Numbered from the stretch's first letter, positions 1-9,638 are shown. The stretch is DNA of 17,968 nt from Ectocarpus siliculosus (GCA_000310025.1 FN648951.1:1-17968), one strand, 5' to 3'. The notes: generated by a model not told the origin, from the sequence alone. Program-made: numbers and translations.

Positions 1-322
1 GGAAAACACACAAGACGTTTTCTTCGACGATACCCAAAGAAGAGTGGTGGCGCGTTTTCGCATTGGGGGCTGGAACCCATTCCCAAGGGGATCGAGAGCT
101 GGCCGGCGTGTCTCTCTCTTTCATTGTCGTCTTCCGTAATGATGACGTTGCAAATCCTTTGCTTCTCGGCGAGAACCTACGGTGAGCTCTCCAGAGCGGC
201 TCAGCCCGACGTCCTCATCAGGGGCTACAATACGCCACAACGATTTTCATGTCCAACCTTGCACAGCAGTGGGGTCGAGGCTGTGTAGCTGAGCCTAGCT
301 GTTGAGAGCTTTCGAACCTTAC
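1..322. other. No gene seen; probable intron downstream of minus exon
   Basis: No frame here looks coding. On the minus strand the interval follows a GTAAGG splice donor at 322-317, so it is probably intron of the gene whose exon lies at 323-463. A next exon was not identified. Confidence 0.3.
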
Positions 323-463
323 CACTAAATTGATGTTGTTATTGGCGAGCAGCGCGCCCTTCACCGCCGCTTCGCTGCCCGTCAGAGCGTGGGACATGTG
401 CTTCGCCAGGAATGAAACGAGACGCTTCCCGTCCTTGTAGTCGTCCACGTCGATCCACCTGGT
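323..463 (-). CDS. Predicted internal exon (47 codons), unknown protein
   Basis: The product is not recognised. On the minus strand a pyrimidine-rich tract ends in TGTGCAG directly before base 463, and GTAAGG starts at 322. The enclosed 141 bases are exactly 47 open codons (phase 0 at both ends). The peptide begins TRWIDVDDYKDGKRLV, continues through SFLAKHMSHALTGSEAAVKG and ends in NNNINLV. Its varied composition with both charged and hydrophobic residues looks protein-like, unlike the low-complexity frames around it. Outside these splice sites the frame reads on into less convincing sequence and stops at 218. Flanking exons were not found: downstream ones may lie before base 1, and no upstream exon with matching phase was located. 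The exon call rests on splice-site quality and composition only. Confidence 0.4.
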
Positions 464-1620
464 CTGCACAGCAATAGATACAAGCAGGGACAGGGACGAG
501 CAGCACGGAGATCAAACAATGGTAACATTAAATTCAAGGTCGCAACACGAGGGATTAGTGTTTGATTCTCTCTTCTCTGCGCGCTGTCGTCGAATGTAGT
601 GTGTGGACAGGTACTTAATTTATTTTTTGGCACGTATACGTACTGCAGGGATTTTAGGTGCACTTCTTCTTGACGCCGGCCCTTTCCTTGCAAAGTGTGA
701 GTGTTCTTTATACTGTATCTTCTGATGGCTCTAGCATTTCTGTGACCACCGACCGAGTCTTCGCTAGATTTGGGAATAGCAACTGACACTTGTTTAATGT
801 GAAGAAAAGAACAACAACAACAACAACAACAACAGCGAAAGATATGAATATGACAACAAGGGTGACGCTGCTTCTCGACGCCTGCACTCGTTCGGTTGCA
901 CATCCTCCTCACTCCTCAGCTCCTCAGCGCTCTCCCGCATCCCACTCTTGCCCAGCCTTCGTGAGCCTCTTTTCTACTCTTCTCTTTCGTATGCACAGAT
1001 GTCGGAAAGGCGCAGTATCTTTCAGCCAGTCAACATCGTTTAAAACTCACCAACCGTATCTTTTACGCGATAAAAAAACATGTATCTTGGAATCGCTTCC
1101 TTAAGCGTGACGGCGGAAGCCCCCGAAGCCCCTTGCACTTGTACTGTAGTGTGAGGATTCTTCGAGAGAGATGGATTCGTTGGGTCGTACCTAGTAGTCT
1201 TAACCCTTACGTGACTACAGGCTGATTCAGCTCCGTTCTCAGCTCCGATCACTTTGCGTGCCGAAAGATCGCCGTTGTGCCTCGGCTAAGAGCAAAAAAC
1301 ACACATAGAGACCAGCAGGGAGACACAGGCAGCCCACCCCAAAAACACGCTTATCAGCAATGCGCACAGGACTCACATAGTGCAATACTATTCACCCATG
1401 CCTAACCTCTCTGACGTGGGGCAGATATCCTTTCCAGATCCAATCTACTGCCTACCGGTACTGCAAGATTCAAACGCAAAATACCACCTGAGGGTGCATA
1501 CAGCACCCTGAACATGTGATCAACCCGGTGCCGCATCCGTGGGGGAGAGCAGAGCAAGCGTACACTGGAGCCGATGCTAACGTACTGCCTCGGTGCTTGA
1601 TGTTGTTGTGATTTCGGTGC
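464..1620. other. No convincing gene; AAC repeat inside
   Basis: Open frames here are short or run through simple repeats. A minus-strand frame around 1047-1140 (reading ...KEAIPRYMFFYRVKDTV before a GTGAGT at 1051-1046) resembles an exon end. Its phase 1 donor does not match the phase 0 exon at 323-463, so it is not annotated as coding. Confidence 0.3.
811..834. repeat. (ACA)n trinucleotide microsatellite
   Basis: Eight uninterrupted ACA/AAC units. The two frames crossing it give poly-Thr on the plus strand and poly-Cys on the minus strand, which explains two spurious open frames. Confidence 0.9.
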
Positions 1621-2330
1621 GTGTGGTTCCCAGTATTGGGAGTGGAGGGTGGTTCGTCTGCTGTGTGCAAAATTTCGCTCAAAGGCAAGGGTTTTCGGGA
1701 CTACAGCTCTGATCACAGCTCCGATCACAGCTCTCTATTTGTAGTACAGATTAGTAAAATTTATCACGATTTTTATGCATTTTGTGCGATAGTGGATGAT
1801 GGTCTCGATTCTCTGATGCGCGGGCCGTTTTTTTCGTCGATCTGGCGCTTCTGTGAGGCGGTTTCCCGTCAGTGTATGCTCTGTCCAAAGATGAGGTGGA
1901 GAAGATGTGCCAACAGGTATTGCTTGGACAGGTACATCCTCTGTGCGGACGGTTGCTGTCGGAGACGGCATGCACACCTGCTCAGAAACTACTCCTGCTG
2001 TACAGTCTATTTCTCTCCGCATAGCTGCTACTGCTGTACAACAGTAGTACTACTGTACTCACTCCTGTTCGTCACCCTTACATTCACCGCGTCCCTAATC
2101 CCCTCTGACCCCATGTGGGGGCTCACAGGGACCCACTGCTGCACTATCCTTGCCGCCGTGACTTATGGGTGTACACGCATGCTTGGAAAATCTTTGACCG
2201 CAGAGAGCCAGTTGTGGGGAAAAAGGCATAAAAATTCAAATCAACCCAGTCACGAAATGAAGTTGGGTCATAGTCTACAGCAGTACTGACATCTTCGGAG
2301 AGATCCCTGGGAACGGATGGGAGAGCGAGC

Positions 2331-2334
<4 letters not shown>
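1621..2334. other. No supported gene; long but unlikely open frame
   Basis: A plus-strand frame stays open for 222 codons (1621-2289). It is rich in Cys, Ser, Tyr and Leu, shows no family signature, and includes a small repeat of a CAGCTCYGATCA word (about 1705-1735) and a 16-bp perfect palindrome at 2041-2056 (ACAGTAGTACTACTGT). I treat the frame as chance; it could contain a small cysteine-rich exon, but nothing supports that. Confidence 0.25.
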
Positions 2335-2413
<79 letters not shown>

Positions 2414-2518
2414 GGAGAGAGAGAGAGAGAGCGAGAGAGAGAGAGACAAACAGAGAGAGAGAAAGACAGAAAGAGAGAAACAGAGAGAGACAGAGAAAGA
2501 AAGAGAGGGAGAGAGAGT
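2335..2518. repeat. (GA)n microsatellite, pure then imperfect
   Basis: The dinucleotide GA repeats without interruption from about 2335 to 2404, then continues with scattered C, A and G substitutions to about 2518. It generates artefactual open frames on both strands: Arg/Glu alternation on plus and Ser/Leu alternation on minus. The pure core and decayed right half suggest an old array still expanding from the left. Confidence 0.97.
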
Positions 2519-3005
2519 ATAGAGGTCGTGGCGGGTTTATTATTGGGTGCAAATTCAAAGGGACGGGGCAAAAGGTTCATACTACATCGGGTGGGTGTGC
2601 CCCCCTCACCTCATCCGTGAGGTTGTCACGCAACCTTCGCACTTTGGTCCTGATCTTCGCGACGTGCTTCTGCATCTTTTCCTCCTTCTTCTGCAGTTGA
2701 GACTGCTACTGTGCTGCTGCAGCATGCTGGGGGTGAGCAGTAGTGCCCGTGCTGCTCATACTATAGCGCTGATGGTGTATATGCTCTTTGCACGTAAGAG
2801 GGACGGGAGCGCGGGAAGGGAGGGACACACTGGCTCTGTCGTGCGTGTCCACGTCAGCTCCAACCATTTTTTTCTCGAGAGCCCCCCCCCCCTATGGAAA
2901 TTATGCACCTTCCGTGGGCCCCCTCCGCACTCCAATCTGCGCGCCCCCGAGTTGTTCCTCCACAAGGTTCCTCCGCACACACACATTGAATAACTACAAT
3001 CGCGT
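2519..3005. other. No gene seen; contains an 11-C tract
   Basis: No frame shows a recognisable domain. A homopolymer of 11 C lies at 2882-2892 and several short CTGCTGCAG-like words near 2690-2730. The interval leads directly into the minisatellite at about 3010. Confidence 0.3.
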
Positions 3006-3463
3006 GTTGTTGCCGGCATTGCGATGACCTCGAGATTTTTTTCCCCTTGGCGAGATGACTCCCAAGGTTGCCGCACCGCCGAGATTGCCAAGGTTGCGTG
3101 TTGCCCGTATTGCGATGACCTTTGGATTCTTTATCCCTTGGCGAGGTGACTCCCAAGGTTGCCGCACGGCCGAGATTGCCAAGGTTGCGTGTTGCCGGCA
3201 TTGTGATAACCTTTGGATGTTTTACCCCTTGGCGTGGTGACTCCCAAGGTTGCCGCACGGCCGAGATTGCCAAGGTAGCGTGTTGCCGGCATTGTGATGA
3301 CCTTTGGATGTTTTACCCCTTGGCGTGGTGACTCCCAAGGTTGCCGCACGGCCGAGATTGCCAAGGTAGCGTGTTGCCGGCATTGTGATAACCTTAGGAT
3401 GTTTTACCCCTTGGCGTGGTGACTCCCAAGGTTGCCGCACGGCCGAGATTGTCAAGGTACAAA
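3006..3463. repeat. Minisatellite, about 5 x 91 bp
   Basis: The landmark word TTGCCGGCATTGTGATRACC or a close variant recurs at about 3010, 3101, 3192, 3282 and 3373, a period of 90-91 bp. Each unit also contains CCCCTTGGCGWGRTGACTCC followed by CAAGGTTGCCGCACGGCC and GAGATTGCCAAGG. The first two units are the most divergent and the last three nearly identical, which fits tandem amplification toward the right. A related CACCTTGGCAAGGTGG lies just outside at about 3486. Because 91 is not a multiple of three, each copy is read in a different frame, so the open frames across it are artefacts. CCTTGG and CCAAGG words within a unit can pair as small hairpins. Confidence 0.93.
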
Positions 3464-4076
3464 ATTCAGGAAAATGAGGCATATCCACCTTGGCAAGGTG
3501 GGGGGGAGAGGGGTATTTTCTCCACAAGGGGGTTCGACCTCCACCTGTGTAGCTACTAGGGAATCGTGCTCAACCGTGTCTTCGCTCGACACTAAGTTGC
3601 AACGTACGTCTGCGTGGAGTGAAGCCCTTCAATGTCACGGTCACACTTGTAGAAAGAGCACTGGCTTGTGAAGGCGCGGGACGTTTGAAGGAGAGGGTGG
3701 TGTCGAGTTATATTTTGTGGGATCAACAGGCGTTACAAACGACGTTGATGGTTGGTCTGTGCGTGAGCTGGGCAAACAGGAAAAATTCCGGGAACCATGC
3801 GACAACAAAGGAGTGTGTGTACGGGGACGTTCAAGTAACACTTAGCGCCCCCACCCACGGCGCCTCGAAAGGCAGGTCCATGTGAAACACACGGCAGCGC
3901 CAACTAACGGCGAGAACATCGAAATGCGCCAAACAAAGTCCCGGCAATACGCATCATTTAAGAATAATATCATCTACCCGCCGCTGTGCAACGTCCTTGG
4001 CAGTGTTTGGAGCGGACGAACCCAAACCGACGAGCGGAAGGTATGGATAGCGGCGACGAAGTATGAGACTGTCTTG
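3464..4076. other. No gene seen
   Basis: Short frames of 66-88 codons exist on both strands but show no domain, consistent splice sites or repeat-coded structure. Nothing can be assigned. Confidence 0.3.
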
Positions 4077-4511
4077 CTACACCAGAATAAAACGAGCCAA
4101 GAGTAAGGCATTCTCCGCCGAAAAAAAACACTTGCAGACCTTGAAGTATCGCGTGGACGTATTGCCGTCTATCGCGGCCGCCTGCGTCCAGAAGTCCTGT
4201 CCCTCTATGGGAGTGTATTTCCGGCACTGATCACAAGCATGATCTACCCACGGGGAGTCCCTCCAGTACCTGTCGTTGAGCTCCTCCTCGACACGACGTA
4301 GCCCCGCCCAACTATTGCATCCTGACTGCTCACCTCTCTGATCAAACACATCGACAGCCTTGGGATCCCTTGGCTTGAGTGCCTGGCCCGGCAATGCGTA
4401 CCACTTGTGTGGACCTTGCACGCAATCATAACGGAGAAAGTTTGAGTAACGGCAAGCAAGACGAATAACTTGAGTCAGTTGCCAGCACGATAGCTGAAGG
4501 CGACTCGCCAT
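4077..4511 (-). CDS. Protein fragment with HACDQC cysteine motif, possibly transposon-derived
   Basis: A 144-codon minus-strand frame starting at an ATG at 4511. Its middle and C-terminal parts read like a conserved protein: VDVFDQRGEQSGCNSW, then VEEELNDRYWRDSPWVDHAC, then DQCRKYTP and a segment DFWTQAAAIDGNTSTRYF. The spaced H-A-C-x-x-C followed about 15-20 residues later by A-A-I-D-G-N-T resembles the cysteine-cluster segments associated with KDZ-type transposases; that comparison is from memory and not searched. The first 35 or so codons and the last 15 look less protein-like, so the true piece may be an exon of about 4125-4420. A possible GTCTGC donor follows the codons for RYFK. No transposase core with catalytic acidic residues is visible nearby, so this is probably a fragment or one exon of a broken gene. 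Confidence 0.38.
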   Translation of the reverse strand: MASRLQLSCWQLTQVIRLACRYSNFLRYDCVQGPHKWYALPGQALKPRDPKAVDVFDQRGEQSGCNSWAGLRRVEEELNDRYWRDSPWVDHACDQCRKYTPIEGQDFWTQAAAIDGNTSTRYFKVCKCFFSAENALLLARFILV

Positions 4512-5586
4512 CGGTTGTCGGTTCTATGTGAATAACCCTCCGTGCTGTAGAGGACGCGCGGTCGTTCGTGTAACCGCTAAGGCTTGTCAAACATCTCCCA
4601 CCCCGGGTAGGTGTCCCACCCCTTGCGTAATGACAGAGAAAAGACAAGAAGAAACAAACGATTGACTACTGCCAAATAAAAGGCTCGCACGCATGTCCCC
4701 TGCTCGGCGCTCCCCTATCCTTCCTACGAGAAGTTACTGTTAACCTGTACGCGGTCGGATTGGGGATTGGGTACTAATTTTTGTTCGCCGTCGATGGGAA
4801 ATGTATTCCAATGCGGGGAGAGGTCTGCTGTGTTGTCACAACAGAATACAACATGTTGCAGTAAGGGGAAAACGCAACTTTCTTACCCACATCATTTGCG
4901 GCCTTAAGCACGGCGTATATCTCCCAGCACTGCAGGAGCTCTGAACCCAGGAGGCGCAACTCCCGGCCGCCGCCGACGTCCGCGGCGGCCGTGTTGGGAG
5001 TGCAGTTCAGCGTAGGAGTTGAAGCCCGCCCTGTCAGATATGCAACATAGCAGCGATGTGTGCCACAGTAACCCACAGAGGGATGCTGGATCCTCTCCTC
5101 AGGAGTACCCTAGGCGACGAAATTTACCAGGGGCCGACATACGATAGAGAATTGGTAGAGTGGCTACCCAAGCTGAAGCCATCGACTGCGGTTGCGATTA
5201 CTTGGTCGGCATGTACGTCCGCCCCTTCTTTTAACAAGTTCCACGACAACATGCACGGCGTCAGGATGCTGTCGATTTCCGCGGACTTATGGTCCGCTAG
5301 CGGGCAATCACATGTTCGCATGTTGCCGCCGAGTCACCTGCGTGTATTTCGGGCCAAGGATTGATTCGATTCGCCCATGGACGGAGTGGTGTGGCCGGCC
5401 ACCGTTGAGGTGATGTCGTTCGTAATCTCGGATTTGAGACGTATCTAGATTTCGGAACGAAATCGGGAAGAGTCAGATATTCCAGAAAGGATGTTGGAAA
5501 ATGACCCCACCTAGTTTAATCCCCCTTTTCTCTCCCGAAATACGCCGGAGCTACCGAGGAGAAGGGATATATTTGAGAGTCGTAAC
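4512..5586. other. No supported gene; region 5' of recombinase relic
   Basis: Frames of about 100 codons occur on both strands (minus 4774-5076, plus 5056-5364) without recognisable domains. Either could hold decayed coding sequence; the minus frame lies upstream of the HACDQC fragment and could belong with it. A 7-bp hairpin GATTTCG-GAA-CGAAATC lies at 5448-5464, about 120 bp before the recombinase ATG. No promoter was identified. Confidence 0.3.
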
Positions 5587-7465
5587 ATGCCGCCTCGCAA
5601 CACGCGGCGCTCCACGGCGGCGATTTCGGCGGCTGCTTCTTCTACAACGGCTTCTTCAGCGGCGGCGCCTGCTTCCTCAGCGGCTGCTGCCCCGGCGGCG
5701 GCTGCCGCGGCCCCAGCGGCTGCCAGCGCTCCGATGGGACCGCTTTCCCCGCCTCCACCTGGGCTGCCTCCCCGGCCCGACCGCCAGACGGCCGCGTTTG
5801 TGGACGCGACCACGGCGGCCTACGCTCTGCCGTGCTACACGGCGCTGGTGCCGGGAGCAGGGGCAACGCTGGACCTTGGGCGGGTGTTCGACCGCAACCG
5901 GCTCGGTTGCGATCAGGGCACTGTGGAGGAGTTGGTCCTCCGTTTGGGTGAGGTGGCCACTCGGCTGCCGCCCCTTCCCGGGGCGGAGACCTACACGGCA
6001 GTTTTGGCGCGCGCCATGAAGGTGGCCACTTCGCGGGCGGGCGACAAGTCAGTTGCCTATCGCCAGGCCGAGGCGAAGAAGCTCCTGGCCGAGTACACTG
6101 TGGAACTCGCGCTCCGCCATGGCCGCCTCCTGCAGTCAGAAGGCTGTGTTCGTCGTGCCAGGCGGAAAATGTGGGACATTACAACTATTGTTGGTCCTGC
6201 GGTGTTCAGCCTGCCCGCGGGCGTCCGGTACCGGGTGACCCTCAAGCGGCTCGGGTGTCGATCTATTTCGACGCGCTGCGCGCTCGTGGTGATCAGGTCC
6301 TCTCGGCCGCATCTAACCGTCGTGCTCAACAGCGCAAGTGCGCCGTAGCGGACGGGTTCGACGCTTTCATACTTTCGGCGACTGAACAACGTCGGGGTTG
6401 GAAGCAGGCGTCGGACCGAGACGTGTTTGACTATCTCTGCTTCTTGGACACACAAGGTAGTGGTACCAAGTGGGTGCACGACAGGGCATGCCTGGTGTCG
6501 GCACGACTAACGGCCGCGATTGTCTTCCAAACTTGCCATGTGCTAAGCGGTATGCCGCCGCGTCCATGCAGAAAGGGATCGTGTCCAAGCTGAAGATGGC
6601 GATCCAAGAACAGTTGGGAAAAGACAGCAGCTGGGACCCTGCCACGCGCTCGGGCAACCCCTGTTGTAGTCCTCTCGTCGACTCCTACCTCGTCTTCATG
6701 GGGGAGGAACAAAAACGTGTGGGTGTCGCTGTCAACCAGGCAGAGGCTATGTTACCGCACGTCCTCATCGATCTGTTGAGGGACATGCGCTCTCGCGCGT
6801 AGACTGTGTCCTCTTTGGCGGAACGTATTGAGCTCACCAGGGACGTCGCTTTGTTTTCGCTGGCGTTCGCCTCCATGCGGCGAGGCCATGATCTCTCCTT
6901 CACTATGGGATCGCAAGTTCTGCGGTTGCCCGCGGGGCAGGGTCTGATTTTCAACTTCCAGTTTGGCAAGACCCTCCGGGACTCTGTTGATGCCGTGGTC
7001 GTGCGTCCGGACGTCGCTTGCCCGTCTATTTGTGCGGTGAGCAATGTTACGGCCTACATCAGTGCGGCGGAGCGTATTGGCTGGGATTTGTCCCAAGGGC
7101 ATCTGTTTCCTATCGTTCTGCTGGATGGAACTCGGGGCTGCGCTCCGCTTACGGCGGTTCAGATTATGGCTGCCCTACAAGGGCATTTGCGAGCGGCGGG
7201 ACTGCCGCACCGCTACACTATGCACTCGTTCCGCGTCGGAGGTTCTGTAGCGCAGTCGCTTGACGGAACGGCGATGGACGCTATCATGAAAATTGCAGGG
7301 TGGCGTACGGAGAGTGTAGCGAAGCGATATGTTGGCGCCACTACTAGTGTGGGGGCAACGGGTTCCAAGAGAACCCGTAGCGAGCTGTACGCAGACTCAA
7401 ACGCGTTGCCGTTGTCGGCTGACTTCACATGCGATTTCTCTGCGTGTGCTCGCCGCGAAAAATAA
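5587..7465 (+). pseudogene. Tyrosine recombinase (Crypton/YR-type transposon) relic, frameshifted
   Basis: Tyrosine recombinases cut and rejoin DNA through a covalent phosphotyrosine; in eukaryotes they drive Crypton and related transposons. Coding runs in three frames. The first starts at ATG 5587 with an Ala/Pro-rich tail (residues about 9-60), then ordinary sequence to about 6140. The second (about 6141-6490) holds a C-x2-C ... C-x2-C zinc-ribbon-like motif (CSSCQAENVGHYNYCWSCG) and DVFDYLCFLDTQGSGTKWVHD. The third, about 6491-7465, is interrupted by TAG at 6800-6802. The catalytic domain follows that stop: Arg in ASMRRGHDLSF (about 6878-6883), Lys in NFQFGKTLR (6968), HSFR (His 7223, Arg 7232), Trp in AGWRTES (7301) and Tyr in KRYVG (7328). 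All expected catalytic residues are therefore present. Short or absent GT-AG options at the frame breaks favour frameshifts over introns. Total length, about 620 codons, fits a full-length copy. Crypton versus other YR families cannot be settled by eye. Confidence 0.8.
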
Positions 7466-7466
7466 A
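7461..7466 (+). promoter_or_regulatory. AATAAA overlapping recombinase stop codon
   Basis: A canonical AATAAA hexamer overlaps the TAA stop of the recombinase frame (7463-7465). It could act as a polyadenylation signal with a very short 3' untranslated region, or be coincidental. Confidence 0.3.
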
Positions 7467-7613
7467 GAAAGTTTGGGTAGCGAGACCTAGCTTAGAGGCG
7501 TGAGTGGTCAATAACTAAGATGTGACAGATCGGATAATTAACAAGAAAGTAATGGGCGGGACCACAGGCCGGCGCAGGAGGCCTCACCCAACCAAATCCA
7601 ATACTTACATCGA

Positions 7614-8519
7614 ATGATCTGGGTAAGGGATAAGAATACAACAGGATCCGGCTGCGAGAGCCGCTTCAACCAGCCACTCGAAAGTATCAGAATGCCTCCT
7701 AATTTGAAGCAACTTTCGCTAGAAAGCACATTCAACAGGTTCATCGAAGGTGTGACTATCGTAGATTCCATCGAGGACATTCGTCTAGGAGGATGCTTCA
7801 ACCAGCCAATCGCCGCAGTCCGGTGGCCCAGTAGCTTGCAACGTTTGGCGTTTGGTACGTGCTTTTACCAGCCGTTGACCGGCTATCATTGGCCGGATGC
7901 ATTGATCGCTCTGACGGCCGGTGATGCGTTCCAGCAGAACCTGCTAGACGTTATCTGGCCTGGTTAGCTGCAGAATCTCACCTTGGGGGGTGCGTGGAAC
8001 GGGGGGCTGAGGCCTCCTGTGGTACTCCCTGCCACGCTCAAGGTCCTACGGTTGGGGGGGAGTTTCAACAGCCCAATACAAGGCATGCAGTTGCCTGAGG
8101 GGCTGTAGGAGGTGTCGTTCGCCTTAATATTTAACCAGAAGGTTGATGCCGTTCATTGGCCCAGGAACTTGCATATAGTTGTGTTCCCGGATGATTTCGA
8201 CGACATGGTTTCCGTAGAACGCGCTAAGTGGCCGTCCACGCTAGAAGCTTTCGAGTTTGGGTCAGGCTGCGGGTGGCGTGTAAGCGACACCACTTGGCCT
8301 ACGAGCCTAAAGACGTTGGTGCTTGGGGGTAACTTCAACACGAAGGTTTACACCTTGCAGTGGCCGCCTGGATTGGAGTCGCTTGCCTTCGGGGGATCAT
8401 TCAATCACTCGCGAGTCATGTTGAGCTCCTACCCTGAAGGAGTTGTCGTTTGGCAAACGCTTCCAACAACCACTGTCAGGCGTACGTTGGCCGAGAGCTA
8501 TAGTCGAACTGAGGTTTGA
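7614..8519 (+). pseudogene. FNIP-type repeat protein, interrupted by two TAG codons
   Basis: The frame from ATG 7614 to TGA 8517-8519 is one continuous reading frame of 301 codons except for TAG at 7965-7967 and 8106-8108. It encodes about a dozen repeats of 22-24 residues of the form FNQPI-x-x-V-x-WP-x-x-L-x-x-L-x-F/L-G. Examples are CFNQPIAAVRWPSSLQRLAF and FNQKVDAVHWPRNLH. FNIP repeats form leucine-rich-repeat-like solenoids, known chiefly from Dictyostelium and large families in some algae, usually as binding surfaces. Repeat periodicity and frame continue unbroken through both stops, so they are point changes. The C-terminus departs from the repeat (about 25 residues). The true start is uncertain: no cap domain or F-box is seen upstream, a GTAAGG lies just inside the frame at about 7622, and an upstream exon may be missing. 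It starts about 150 bp after the recombinase stop on the same strand. Confidence 0.75.
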
Positions 8520-9479
8520 CGGGATGTCTACAGGTGACGGTTTTACGTGTGGTTGCATGTGGCCAAGGTCGCTGAAGAGGGTTCAGTTTAGAGATGCATC
8601 TTTGACTCGTTGAAAGGATAAACACTTGAAGCGCGCTGTACTATGCGGGGAAATGCCTGGTGGTGGCCAGCTCCATACTTCGTGATGAATGATCGTGGTT
8701 TTGTAGACAAGGGCACTCGAGCTCGCTCTGGCACGGTGGGGTGAAGAGGTTTACGAATGGCGCCCCGTGCATGTTCCGACGCGGGGTATTCCCTGGTTTT
8801 CTTTGTGGGACTTCAGTCGTTCGTGTTGTGCCACGTTTGTTTCTCGCAGTTGTTTGGCGTTTTCAATCGAAGTAGGAACGACTTATTACCATCATCGGGT
8901 CCTCATGGGTTTTTCTCTCTCGCAGTTGTTTAGTGTTTTCAATCGAAGTATGGAACGACTTACTACCATCAGCGGGTCCTCCAAGGTTATTCTCTGCCAC
9001 AATGGAAGTAACATCCTTGCCGCTGCCTGCTTCATTTACAGTGGTCGTTACCTGTTGCCATGTTCTCGTATGTATACCGTGTATCGGCAAGAGCGTCCGC
9101 GGGTGTGTTTTCGGTGAGAGGGATCAAGGTGACGACAACCGCGTACGTACATGATCATTTTTGCACGGCCTTCCCAGGTTTCTATTGGTGGCGTCCAACT
9201 TGGTATGGCGACAGTACTCCCATTTTCGTCGTGAGACGTATACGACACTTTTCATTGTACGCAGAGTAATAAAATGTACACTTTCAGTATCGTTTTTCCG
9301 TACATCTACAACCATAAGGCTACACAGGAGGGGGTTAACACCGGTGTGTGTGTGGACAAGAAATATCCAATCCTTGTCGGCAGCTCCTGCGTACGGCAAC
9401 GAACAGCACGTAGTACAAGTAATTTAGCGTTCGATGTCCCTTGTAAGTACCAAAGCACGTGGTTCAGCCTTGTAGCCGG
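8520..9479. other. No gene seen; contains a 76-bp duplication
   Basis: No frame shows a domain or continues the FNIP repeat. Apart from the tandem duplication at 8843-8990 nothing is recognisable. Confidence 0.3.
8843..8990. repeat. Tandem duplication, about 76 bp x 2
   Basis: CTCGCAGTTGTTTGGCGTTT at 8843 is repeated as CTCGCAGTTGTTTAGTGTTT at 8919, and the two copies stay aligned through GGAACGACTTATTACCATCA versus GGAACGACTTACTACCATCA to the word GGGTCCTC. A handful of substitutions and small indels separate them. Confidence 0.85.
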
Positions 9480-9638
9480 TCACGAGGAAAACTTGACCCA
9501 CAGCTTCACGCACGAGGTGTTGCGACACGTCATTCCATGTACACTGTTGTGCCAGCGGACTCCCGCCTCTTCTTGCACGAGGACGACGACAAGAGTGCCC
9601 AGGACAACAAAAGCAATCTTTGGGAAGATGTGGCGCAT
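9480..9638 (-). CDS. Small ORF with signal-peptide-like N-terminus (52 aa)
   Basis: The minus-strand frame from ATG at 9638 to TGA at 9482-9480 encodes 52 residues. It starts MRHIFPKIAFVVLGTLVVVL, a basic N-region then an uninterrupted hydrophobic core, followed by VQEEAGVRWHNSVHGM and a short tail with two cysteines (TCRNTSC). This is the layout of a secretory signal peptide with a short mature part, or of the first exon of a secreted or membrane protein. No downstream exon was traced. In another minus frame the same DNA is open for 116 codons (9774-9424), so chance cannot be excluded. No family is recognised. Confidence 0.3.
   Translation of the reverse strand: MRHIFPKIAFVVLGTLVVVLVQEEAGVRWHNSVHGMTCRNTSCVKLWVKFSS

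Noticed and set aside
382-912. 176-codon minus-strand frame with poly-Cys
   Set aside because: It crosses the ACA microsatellite and overlaps the better exon at 323-463 in another frame.
1040-1252. Minus-strand exon ending at a GTGAGT at 1051-1046
   Set aside because: Its donor is phase 1 while the next candidate exon at 463-323 is phase 0, and no acceptor stands out.
1621-2289. 222-codon plus-strand open frame
   Set aside because: Low-complexity Cys/Ser/Leu composition, no domain, no splice or start context; long frames arise by chance in such sequence.
2144-2700. Ser-Leu and Arg-Glu repeat proteins
   Set aside because: They are translations of the GA microsatellite on either strand.
3006-3463. 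CRISPR-like array
   Set aside because: Units are tandem without unique spacers, and the genome is eukaryotic.
2854-3527. Repeat proteins over the 91-bp minisatellite
   Set aside because: The unit length is not a multiple of three, so the shared peptides come from the same DNA in shifting frames, not from a coding repeat.
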